A DNA stretch of 64,000 bases, taken from positions 1 through 64,000 of the forward strand of contig JAPKZQ010000045.1 in assembly GCA_026393675.1 (NCBI GenBank), in the 5' to 3' direction. Source of the DNA: Acidobacteriota bacterium (GTDB lineage: Bacteria > Acidobacteriota > Vicinamibacteria > Vicinamibacterales > JAKQTR01). The position numbers were made by a program, and so were the translations under genes. A model generated the notes under the pieces. That model did no database searches, had not been told where the DNA came from, and saw only the letters and a program-made list of their open reading frames with translations. The stretch's first letter is position 1. Every line of letters begins with the position of its first letter. Positions 43,444-51,238 of the stretch are shown here, in pieces.

Positions 43444-44867
43444 ACAGGTTTGGCTCCTACCTTCCAGCGTGTCCCGGAGGCCGAGTCCTCCAGCACGATC
43501 CCGCGGGCCGCCAGTTCCTTGCGGATGCCGTCCGCCGCCGCGAAATCACGGCGGCTCCTGGCCGCCTGGCGTTCGGCGATGAGCCGTTCGACCTCGGCCG
43601 GCGCCGGAACCGCCTGCGCATCCTCCTCGCGCCTGAGCGAGATGAACCCCAGCACCTTGTCGATGTAGTCGAACACGGCGCGGATTGACGCGAGATCGGG
43701 CTCCCCCACCTCGCCGGCGTCGATGGCCGAATTGAGCGCGCGCACGAGATCGAACACGATGCCGAGTGCCCCGGCCGTGTTGAGATCCGCGTCGAGCATC
43801 TCACCGAACTGCGCGCGTGCCTGCTCAACCCTGGCCACCGCCTTCGGGTGCGCCTCACCGCCACGGATGTGATCGATCCGCCCCAGAAAGTCCATCAACC
43901 GCTGCACGGCCTCTTCGGCCTGCTGGAGGCTCACCCACGAGAACTTCAACTGCTTGCGGTAGTGGGTCGAGATGTAGAGATACCGCAGCGCCGACGGCCT
44001 GAAGCCCCGCGAGACGATGTCCGGGACGTTGAACTGGTTGCCAAGCGACTTCGACATCTTCTCTTCGTCGATAAGGAGATGCTCGACGTGGACCCAGAAC
44101 CGGGAAAACGGCGTCTTGGTGGCGCCCTCGCTCTGGGCGATCTCATTCTCGTGGTGCGGAAACACGAGATCGATGCCACCGGCGTGCAGGTCAATCGGCG
44201 CCCCGTCCAGCAGCCGCAGGGCCATGGCCGAGCACTCCAGATGCCAGCCGGGTCGGCCGGGGCCCTGTCCGAAGTCCCACGTCGGCTCGCCCGGATGAGT
44301 CGCCTTCCAGAGCACGAAATCCCGGACGTCCTCCTTGGCGTAGGAATCCGAATCCACGCGCGCCCCAGGCTGAATGCCGCTGTGGTCGAGACGTGCCAAC
44401 TCGCCATAAGCGGGGAACGTCGAGATCTTGAAGTAGATCGATCCGTCGCTCCGATAGGTATGCCCGTTGCGATCGAGCGCGCCGATCAGGTCGGACATCG
44501 CCTGCAGGTTGGCCTCGTCGGTCGCGCGAGGATTCTCCTCGACTTGCTCGAGGCCGAGCGCCCGCGCATCCTCCCGAAACGCCGCGATGTACTGATCCGT
44601 GTACTCGCGCAGCGGCATCCCGGCCTTCTGGGCGCCCGCGATCGTGCGGTCGTCCACGTCGGTGAAGTTCATCACTTGGCGCATCGCGTAGCCGCAGTGA
44701 TACTTCAGCACGCGCCTGAGCACGTCGAGACACACGAAGGTGCGGAAGTTACCGATGTGCCCGCGGTTGTACACCGTCAGGCCACACGTATACATACGGA
44801 CCGTGTTGTCGCGAAGAGGCGTGAACGCTTCCTCGCTTCGCGTCAGGGTGTTGTAGAGGCGCAGCAT
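43440..44867 (-). CDS. cysS: Cysteinyl-tRNA synthetase
   Basis: From ATG 44867 (MLRLYNTLTRSEEAF) the 475-residue enzyme has the class I motifs: MYTCGLTVYNRGHIGN (HIGH-like HIGN with the zinc Cys), the zinc-site segment WHLECSAMALRLL, and EEKMSKSLGNQF (KMSKS). The residues 1-24 of the longer frame are not conserved. It charges tRNA-Cys and is essential. The gene precedes the aminotransferase with a four-base overlap. Confidence 0.97.
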   Translation of the reverse strand: MLRLYNTLTRSEEAFTPLRDNTVRMYTCGLTVYNRGHIGNFRTFVCLDVLRRVLKYHCGYAMRQVMNFTDVDDRTIAGAQKAGMPLREYTDQYIAAFREDARALGLEQVEENPRATDEANLQAMSDLIGALDRNGHTYRSDGSIYFKISTFPAYGELARLDHSGIQPGARVDSDSYAKEDVRDFVLWKATHPGEPTWDFGQGPGRPGWHLECSAMALRLLDGAPIDLHAGGIDLVFPHHENEIAQSEGATKTPFSRFWVHVEHLLIDEEKMSKSLGNQFNVPDIVSRGFRPSALRYLYISTHYRKQLKFSWVSLQQAEEAVQRLMDFLGRIDHIRGGEAHPKAVARVEQARAQFGEMLDADLNTAGALGIVFDLVRALNSAIDAGEVGEPDLASIRAVFDYIDKVLGFISLRREEDAQAVPAPAEVERLIAERQAARSRRDFAAADGIRKELAARGIVLEDSASGTRWKVGAKPV

Positions 44868-44887
44868 GAATGTGATCAGTACCGAAT

Positions 44888-45193
44888 CTACTGTGGCATG
44901 GGGTGGCTGAGCGTCAGTACACTGGTCGATCCGCAGCACACCGACAGGTCAAGCGTCGTCTCGCCCGCGCACAGCGACACATCGATCGCAGGCGCGCCCT
45001 CGACGCTCTGCCCATTCAGGGCTTTGGTAAACGCCGTTTCCACGGAACGCCCGATCGCATTGGCGTCATCCTCGGCAAGACCCGCCGACACCGCCAGACA
45101 ACTCGCCAGTTCGCCTGCCGTTGGCGCGAAGTACGCCTCCATCGGAAAGCTCGCCGTAAAGCACAACGTCTGACGCGCCTCGGTCTCAGCCAT
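44888..45193 (-). CDS. Small protein, possibly a reduced anti-sigma-factor-like ATPase fold
   Basis: The 101-residue protein (RQTLCFTASFPMEAYFAPTA, GLAEDDANAIGRSVETAFTK, IDVSLCAGETTLDLSVCCGS) weakly resembles HATPase_c_2 anti-sigma regulators, which have an N-terminal strand, a helix with Asp/Asn near VETAFTKAL, and a C-terminal sheet. The ATP-binding G-box is missing. It lies between ribF and cysS in the same orientation, with short gaps, and is probably co-transcribed. Confidence 0.6.
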   Translation of the reverse strand: MAETEARQTLCFTASFPMEAYFAPTAGELASCLAVSAGLAEDDANAIGRSVETAFTKALNGQSVEGAPAIDVSLCAGETTLDLSVCCGSTSVLTLSHPMPQ

Positions 45194-45206
45194 CGAAGAT
45201 CTGATT

Positions 45207-46145
45207 CTAAACCGAAATCAGGTTGACGAGCGCCCGGGCACGTTCGCAGTCGGCGGAGATCTGTGCCTGCAGCGCTTCTGTCGACGCAAACGCCTGTTCG
45301 TCCCGCAGTCGTTGGACGAATGACAGCCGCACAGGTTCCCCGTACAGGTCGCGCCCACCGTCAAGCAAATGGACCTCGACCAACTGCGCCTCGGCTTCGC
45401 CGAACGTCGGGTGTCGTCCGATATTGGTGACCGACGGCCACACTCTGCCGTGGACGAGGGCGGTCGTGGCGTAGACACCCCGCTTTGGCAGCAGTTCGTT
45501 GTCGGTGTCGAGATTTGCCGTCGGAAACCCGATCTCGCGGCCGCGCCCTGCGCCGCGCACGACGATGCCATCAATGTAGTGTCGATGCCCGAGCAACTCC
45601 GCCGCCTCATCAACCTGGCCCCCGGCAACCAGGGCCCGGATCCGCCCGCTGCTAACGATGGTGCCGTTGTGGAGCACCGAATCAATTTTGCCGGCTTCGA
45701 ACCCGTATTGACGGCCGAGGGCCTGCAGCGTCGACACGTCGCCGGTCCGGTCGTGTCCAAACAGGAAGTTGGTGCCGACCCACACCTCGGAGATGCCAAG
45801 CCAGCCGACCAGCACGGCTTCGACAAAGGTCTCCGGCGTCCACTGGGACAGTTCGTAGGTGAAGCGAACGATGGCCACGCCTGTGAGGCCCGAGTGCTCG
45901 AGGGCCTCGATCTTTCCTGCCGTGGTCATCAGCAGGCGCGGTGCCTCCGCGGACCTGGTAATCCGCTTGGGGTGCGGATCGAACGTCAGGAGCACCGGTG
46001 TCGCGTCGCGATCGTGGGCGGCCTGGACGACACGGTTCACGATCGTCATGTGGCCGCGGTGCAGCCCGTCGAAATTGCCCAGCGCCAGAACAGGCGACCG
46101 CCAGGACGCGGGCCGCGGATCGTCTGGATAGCGGATGATCTCCAC
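45207..46145 (-). CDS. ribF: Bifunctional riboflavin kinase/FMN adenylyltransferase
   Basis: The 312-residue protein has the N-terminal nucleotidyltransferase domain (LALGNFDGLHRGHMTIV, LLTFDPHPKRI, WVGTNFLFGHDRTGDVS) and the C-terminal riboflavin kinase domain (GREIGFPTANLDTD, PSVTNIGRHPTFGE, VEVHLLDG). It makes FMN and then FAD. The GTG start at 46145 is chosen because conservation begins at VEIIRYPDDP; the frame extends 44 codons upstream without similarity. Confidence 0.96.
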   Translation of the reverse strand: MEIIRYPDDPRPASWRSPVLALGNFDGLHRGHMTIVNRVVQAAHDRDATPVLLTFDPHPKRITRSAEAPRLLMTTAGKIEALEHSGLTGVAIVRFTYELSQWTPETFVEAVLVGWLGISEVWVGTNFLFGHDRTGDVSTLQALGRQYGFEAGKIDSVLHNGTIVSSGRIRALVAGGQVDEAAELLGHRHYIDGIVVRGAGRGREIGFPTANLDTDNELLPKRGVYATTALVHGRVWPSVTNIGRHPTFGEAEAQLVEVHLLDGGRDLYGEPVRLSFVQRLRDEQAFASTEALQAQISADCERARALVNLISV

Positions 46146-46506
46146 GATCTGATCATACCGGGATTCAAGCGCGAGACCAGCGTCCGCCCCCCGAGTCCCC
46201 TCTTCTCGCGCCTTGCGCCCAGCCTCGTGCCTGCGGGACGACGGTTCCTCCGCGTCCCCGCTCACGCAAGCCGGCAAAACGAGCCTTACCGGGACGTGTC
46301 GCCGGCCTTACGCTTTGGGGCCTCTATCCATCAGCCTGTCTTGGCCCTCACGGCACGTTTTGCAGACTGACGCCCTTCGACTTCGCTCAGGACTTCGCTG
46401 TCGGCTTGGTTCGAGGGGCCGCTTCGGAAGCCGCCCTCCCACCGACACGAGCACCCGCGCCTGCGGGGTTTCCCGAATCCCGAATCCCGAACCCCGAATC
46501 CCGAGG
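46146..46506. other. Intergenic stretch with short tandem repeat
   Basis: No supportable gene lies here. At 46471-46505 there are about five imperfect copies of CCCGAAT in tandem. The remainder is GC-rich without a recognisable signal. The frame that reaches into it from ribF looks noncoding. Confidence 0.5.
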
Positions 46507-47286
46507 CTAGATCTCCAGCACGAGGCCGTCGTATGCGAGTTCGACGCCCGCAGGAAGCTGCGCGTTGGTCGCCGCGTGCGGAAGATCGTGGCAGATGTGG
46601 GTGAGATAGGCACGGCGGGGTTTTAGCCGTTCGATCACGCCGAGCGCACCGGCCACATTGAAATGCGTGCCGTGCGGCCGGTGTCTGACGGCATCGATCA
46701 CGAGCGTATCGAGATGGTCGAGCAGCGGCCACGAATCGTCGGGAATGCCGTTGCAGTCGGTGAGATATGCGAACCCGCCGACCCGGTATCCGAGTATCAA
46801 CCGTGGCCCGTGCCACACCGGCACCGGCACGATCTGGTGTCCCCCGATCGACAGCGGACCGGCCAGCGGCTGAAACTGGATCCGCGGCAATCCGCCACCA
46901 TGGTCAGCCGCTTCGAACGCGTAGGAGAAGATCCGGCGCAGGTTGTCCAGCGTGTGGTCATCGCCGTAGCAGGGAATGGGCCGGCCGCCCTGGAGCGCGT
47001 TGAAACGCCTGACGTCATCGAGCCCCATGACGTGATCGGCGTGGCAATGCGTGAAGAGAATCGCGTCGACACGCTCGACGCCGAAGCGCAGCGCCTGCAT
47101 TCGCAGATCCGGCGTGGTATCCACCAGCACGCTCGTACCGTCGTCGAACTGAATGTAGATGGAGGGCCGAGTCCGCTGGTCGCGCTCGTCGGTCGACTGG
47201 CAGACGGGGCAGCGGCAGCCGATCATGGGCACGCCGTGCGACGTGCCGCTGCCGAGGAACGTGACGCGACCAGCCGAGGTGCTCAA
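46507..47286 (-). CDS. Metallo-beta-lactamase fold hydrolase (PhnP/PqqB-like)
   Basis: The 259-residue protein begins VTFLGSGTSHGVPMIGCRCP VCQS with a Cys-rich zinc site and continues VLVDTTPDLRMQAL, ILFTHCHADHVMGLDDVRRF (HxHxDH), AYLTDCNGIPDDS and YLTHICHDLPH. This matches PhnP-type phosphodiesterases that cleave cyclic phosphodiesters. The start overlaps the stop of the DUF1844 gene as ATGA. Confidence 0.93.
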   Translation of the reverse strand: MSTSAGRVTFLGSGTSHGVPMIGCRCPVCQSTDERDQRTRPSIYIQFDDGTSVLVDTTPDLRMQALRFGVERVDAILFTHCHADHVMGLDDVRRFNALQGGRPIPCYGDDHTLDNLRRIFSYAFEAADHGGGLPRIQFQPLAGPLSIGGHQIVPVPVWHGPRLILGYRVGGFAYLTDCNGIPDDSWPLLDHLDTLVIDAVRHRPHGTHFNVAGALGVIERLKPRRAYLTHICHDLPHAATNAQLPAGVELAYDGLVLEI

Positions 47287-47579
47287 GACGGGTCGGGCGG
47301 TTTGACGTCGGTTGCGCCCAGGGTCTGCTGCGCTGCGACGAATCGCATCCGCAAGTCGTAGAGCACCTGCTCGATCATCGATCGCTCCTGGGCGGTCAGG
47401 TTGCCCCGGGTCTTCTGCTCGAGCATCGCGAGAATCTCGATCATCTGCGACGCGCCTTCGAGATTCAGCGGCTTCTTCTCGCCCGTCACGGGGTCGGGAT
47501 AGTCGCCAAAGTGCACAGCCGCCGTCGTCATGAGCGAGATCATAAAGCCGGTAAATGTCACCGTCAGGTCTTCAGCCAC
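47283..47579 (-). CDS. DUF1844 family small protein
   Basis: From GTG 47579, with GGAGG four bases upstream, the 98-residue protein reads VTFTGFMISLMTTAAVHFGD, YPDPVTGEKKPLNLEGASQM and IEILAMLEQKTRGNLTAQER, the DUF1844 signature. The role is unknown; the family is common in Acidobacteriota and Deltaproteobacteria next to the MBL gene. It is translationally coupled to the downstream hydrolase. Confidence 0.92.
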   Translation of the reverse strand: MAEDLTVTFTGFMISLMTTAAVHFGDYPDPVTGEKKPLNLEGASQMIEILAMLEQKTRGNLTAQERSMIEQVLYDLRMRFVAAQQTLGATDVKPPDPS

Positions 47580-47712
47580 GCCGCCGCCTCCCTGCTCGCA
47601 GCCGCCGAACCCGTCCACGCCAACGTGCCATAGTCCACCATGACCATTGCATCCACGCCGCGCGGTCCGCCGGCCAGAATGGCTACCAGATCGGCATGGT
47701 AGCATACCGCCC

Positions 47713-48594
47713 ATGGCTCCAACGACACGCGCAGCCGACGCGTTTGACCGCCTGGTCGAGATTGTCCGTTACCTGCGCGGCCCGGACGGTTGTCCGTGGG
47801 ATCGAGCGCAGACACTGCAGACGCTGCGGCCCTTTGTGCTCGAGGAAACCTACGAAGTGCTCGAGGCCCTGGACCGGGATGACCGCGTCGCGCTTCGCGA
47901 GGAACTCGGCGACTTTATCTTCGAAGCCGTGCTGCTCGCGCAACTGTGCGACGAGGCTGGCGATTTCTCGATCGCCGACTCGCTCGAGTCCATCTCGAAC
48001 AAGCTCGTGCGTCGGCACGTTCACGTCTTCGGGCCACACGACGGCACAGCCGAGCGTCCTCCAGCGGGCGGCACCACCATGACGCCCGATGAGGTCATCC
48101 GGTTGTGGGAGAACGTCAAGGCACGCGAGACCAGCGACACGGGCAAACCCAAGACGACGCTGGGCGGCGTGCCCCGGACGTTACCGGCCTTGCTTCGGGC
48201 GCACGAGATCGCGACGCGTGCCGCGGCGGTTGGCTTCGACTGGGAACGCGCAGCGGACGTCTTGGCAAAAATCGAGGAGGAAGTCGCAGAACTGCGCGAG
48301 TCGGTTACCTCAGGTTTGGCCACCGACCGGGCACGGGCCGAAGAAGAGATGGGCGACTTGCTGTTTGCCATCGCGAACCTCTCGCGCAAACTCGGCATCG
48401 AACCGGAGTCGGCGCTGCGCGAAGCCAACGACAAGTTCACACGCCGATTCGCCGCGATGGAAGCGAGTCTCCGGGAGCACGGCAGACCGCTGGCCGCCTA
48501 CACGCTTGACGAGATGGAGGCCGCCTGGGGCCGCGTCAAGCTGGCGGAGCGGCACGCGGCGCCGCCGGCGTCAGGTGCTGACGTCGACCGGTGA
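47713..48594 (+). CDS. mazG: Nucleoside triphosphate pyrophosphohydrolase MazG
   Basis: The 293-residue protein has two MazG domains: FDRLVEIVRYLRGPDGCPWD with RPFVLEETYEVLEALD and REELGDFIFEAVLLAQL, then FDWERAADVLAKIEEEVAEL and EEEMGDLLFAIANLSRKL (ExxE and ExxD metal sites). It removes noncanonical or excess dNTPs and can modulate (p)ppGpp. The start at 47713 follows a TAGCAT box by seven bases, suggesting a leaderless transcript. The 3' end overlaps the convergent comEC by 59 bases. Confidence 0.94.
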   Translation: MAPTTRAADAFDRLVEIVRYLRGPDGCPWDRAQTLQTLRPFVLEETYEVLEALDRDDRVALREELGDFIFEAVLLAQLCDEAGDFSIADSLESISNKLVRRHVHVFGPHDGTAERPPAGGTTMTPDEVIRLWENVKARETSDTGKPKTTLGGVPRTLPALLRAHEIATRAAAVGFDWERAADVLAKIEEEVAELRESVTSGLATDRARAEEEMGDLLFAIANLSRKLGIEPESALREANDKFTRRFAAMEASLREHGRPLAAYTLDEMEAAWGRVKLAERHAAPPASGADVDR

Positions 48595-51124
48595 AGCTCG
48601 TCACGTCCGCAGTCTTGCCGTCCGTGTCGATCGTCACAGCGCCATCCTGATCGGTCCGGAAAACGCCGGCCCCTATCGCACGATACCTCTCCAGGACGGC
48701 GCGACCAGGGTGCCCGAACCTGTTGTTCCTCCCTACGCTCATCACCACCACGGCCGGCGACATCGCCTGCAGCAGCGGCAGCGAACTAGACGAGGGGCTT
48801 CCGTGATGCGGCGCCTGCACGATGGTGATGGGTGCTGGCGCGAGCAGACGCGCAAGGGCCTTCTCGCTGGGGGCTTCGACGTCGCCCGGCAGCACAATCG
48901 AGACATTCCCGTAGCGCAACTCAATGACGATCGAGTCGTCATTCCGGACCCGCTGCCGCTCCCAGTCGGCGGGCGGGGGATGCCAGACGATGACGTCGAC
49001 GCCTCCAATCCGGACGCGATCGCCCCGCTGGACACTGCGCCACACAGAGCCGCCGATGCCGGTGAGATCGCGCAGTTGGGTCAGCGGCTCGTGCTTCGGA
49101 ACGGGTATCCCTTCCCACACCTCATCGGGCACAAGGTCGCGCACGATTGACGGTGCCCCGCCGATGTGGTCCGCGTCGCCGTGCGTCAGAACCAGGTGCG
49201 CCAACTGCCTCACACCAAGCGTCCAGACCACCGGCTCGATCACCCGCCGCGCGATGTCGAATCGCGGTCCGGTTGCCCCTCCGGCGTCCACCATCCACGC
49301 GTGGCCGGAAGGAAACTCAACGAGAGTGGCGTCACCCTGCCCGACGTCGATGAACGTCACGCGTAGGCGGCCGGCCGCGCCCCACCGGACGTTTGGCGCC
49401 ACGACGATCCAGATGCCCGTGGCGACCACCGCCATGATGGCCACTTGCCGAGCACGAAGCGGAAACGGGGTCGTAGTCAGCCCCCTGCCGCAAACCGCGC
49501 CGACGTAGTACTCGGTGCCTTCTCCCGAGAGCGCCTCTTCCTGGGAACGCCGGGCTCCAGCCCGGCCACGCTGGAGCGTGGCGATCCCAGGGCGTGACGC
49601 GAAGAAGACGAGCCACGCCAGGTAGTAGGTCGCCATTGCGACCGCCTCTGGCGGAGGGAGCCTGGTCGTCAGCCACGGCACCAGATCCACGAACCGGGCG
49701 CTCTCGACCAGGCCCCACGCGGCCACATGGGTAACGTAGCCGGCGAGATTGGCGGCCAGCGCCGACACCGCTGCCAGCCCCAACACGCACATGCCGCCGA
49801 CCTGCACGACGGTCATCAGCGGAATGGCCGCGAAGTTTAACGCCAGCCCAGCCGTGGTCACGCGCGAAAACACCATCGCGGAGATCGGGAACAGCGCGAG
49901 TTCGGCGGCGAGCGACGCCACAAACAGTGCGACTATCGGACGCAGCCACCCGGGCAGTGGCGGCAGAGTGGCGAACGCCAGTGGCGTACCCACAATGATG
50001 GCGAGCGTCGCCCCGTAAGTCAGCCACGCGCCGGCGTCGTAAATCATCAGCGGCTCGATCGCCAGACTCAGGCCCGCGGCACAGGCGAGCGCGTTCAGCG
50101 GATGGCCCCGGCCGTCGAAGGCATGAGCAGCCAGGAGTACGACGGCCATCACCGTCGCGCGAGCGACGGATGCACCGCCGCCAACCAGAAACGCGTAGCC
50201 GATGAGGCACACGGACACCACGACTTCCGGAACGACGTGCATCCGCGTCACGAGACGGACCGCGACGAAGAGGAGACCCGCCAGAATCGCGATGTTCCCG
50301 CCCGAGATCGCAATCACGTGATACGTTCCCGCGCGCTGGAGCCGCTCTTCCGTCTCCTCGTCGAGACCGGTCCGATCCCCAAGGATCACCGCGCGAGTCA
50401 CGGCCGCCGACCGCGCACCGTACCGCCCAATCACCCGATCGAACACGTCCCGCGCCCTGGCCCGCAGCTCGGCGCAGGCCTCGTCGAACACGCTGCCTCG
50501 CGCGATCACCTCCACGAGCAGGCCGCTCTTGGCGGATCCCACCAGAGTGACCCCGCGCCGCGCCAGCATCAACTCGAAGTCCGGCACTCCGGGGTCGAGA
50601 TAGCGCGCCGGACGCCGGAGTTGCGCCGGCACCCGCACCACACGACCTCGTCGCCAGGTCGTCGCCATCGACGGGGCGACCGTGCCGACCACGGTCAACA
50701 GGATGCCCCCGCCCGCCACCAACGGCCGACCGCCAATGTCGAACCCGATCGACTCCATCGCGAGGCGAGCGCCGCCCGAGGATGAAGGTGCCGCATCCTC
50801 CGTCAACCGACCCGTCACCTCGACAATTCCACTTGGTTCATCGGGCAGCTCGGCGACCCCGTGCGCCGCCATGAGCGCCGCTCGCGCCGGAGTGTGCACC
50901 ACATCCCACATCGCACTCATCCCTAGCGCGGCGCCGCACACGGCAAATGCCACCAACGTGCTTCCCACGAACCACACGGTCGAGCGAACCAGCAGGCACG
51001 TCAGGGCCAGTCCCCACGTAAGGCACACGACGTCGATGACGATGTGCGAGGGCACGCGCCAGGCGCAGCCGACGGCGACACCAGCCAGTAAGGCAAGCAC
51101 GGGAGGCACGCACGGGTGGTGCAC
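48536..51124 (-). CDS. comEC: DNA uptake channel protein ComEC/Rec2
   Basis: The 862-residue protein has the usual three parts. An N-terminal membrane/OB-like region comes first, then the competence domain with multiple helices (YHVIAISGGNIAILAGLLFV; FLVGGGASVARATVMAVVLL), and a C-terminal metallo-beta-lactamase-like domain (VTFIDVGQGDATLVEFPSGH; LVLTHGDADHIGGAPSIVRD). It transports single-stranded DNA during natural transformation. GTG 51124 is the start. A palindromic repeat at 49540-49591 lies in frame within the coding sequence (residues RPGIATLQRGRAGARR), between the membrane and nuclease-like parts, which is unusual. Confidence 0.95.
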   Translation of the reverse strand: MHHPCVPPVLALLAGVAVGCAWRVPSHIVIDVVCLTWGLALTCLLVRSTVWFVGSTLVAFAVCGAALGMSAMWDVVHTPARAALMAAHGVAELPDEPSGIVEVTGRLTEDAAPSSSGGARLAMESIGFDIGGRPLVAGGGILLTVVGTVAPSMATTWRRGRVVRVPAQLRRPARYLDPGVPDFELMLARRGVTLVGSAKSGLLVEVIARGSVFDEACAELRARARDVFDRVIGRYGARSAAVTRAVILGDRTGLDEETEERLQRAGTYHVIAISGGNIAILAGLLFVAVRLVTRMHVVPEVVVSVCLIGYAFLVGGGASVARATVMAVVLLAAHAFDGRGHPLNALACAAGLSLAIEPLMIYDAGAWLTYGATLAIIVGTPLAFATLPPLPGWLRPIVALFVASLAAELALFPISAMVFSRVTTAGLALNFAAIPLMTVVQVGGMCVLGLAAVSALAANLAGYVTHVAAWGLVESARFVDLVPWLTTRLPPPEAVAMATYYLAWLVFFASRPGIATLQRGRAGARRSQEEALSGEGTEYYVGAVCGRGLTTTPFPLRARQVAIMAVVATGIWIVVAPNVRWGAAGRLRVTFIDVGQGDATLVEFPSGHAWMVDAGGATGPRFDIARRVIEPVVWTLGVRQLAHLVLTHGDADHIGGAPSIVRDLVPDEVWEGIPVPKHEPLTQLRDLTGIGGSVWRSVQRGDRVRIGGVDVIVWHPPPADWERQRVRNDDSIVIELRYGNVSIVLPGDVEAPSEKALARLLAPAPITIVQAPHHGSPSSSSLPLLQAMSPAVVVMSVGRNNRFGHPGRAVLERYRAIGAGVFRTDQDGAVTIDTDGKTADVTSFTGRRQHLTPAAPRAAPPA
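49540..49591. repeat. Double palindromic repeat inside comEC, copy 2
   Basis: The unit holds two adjacent hairpins (GCCGGGCT cc AGCCCGGC and CACGCT gg AGCGTG), flanked by outer inverted ends CCTGGGAACGCC / GGCGATCCCAGG that pair in 11 of 12 positions. The first hairpin is shared with 40546-40573. Insertion in a coding sequence without frame loss is notable. Confidence 0.75.
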
Positions 51125-51238
51125 CCGGTACTAGGTGGCAAGGCGGGTGCCACACGGTGCCCAGCAGCGCGGGCCAGAAACACAGCCAACGCCGTCAGGC
51201 CGTATCAGGCGATGGCAGATTCTGCGATCTGGAACGAC

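Noticed and set aside
47564-47815. 83-codon minus-strand frame between DUF1844 and mazG
   Set aside because: It overlaps the DUF1844 and mazG starts and shows no family pattern; the short C-terminal part (MVMVDYGTLAWTG) looks protein-like but is too short to support.
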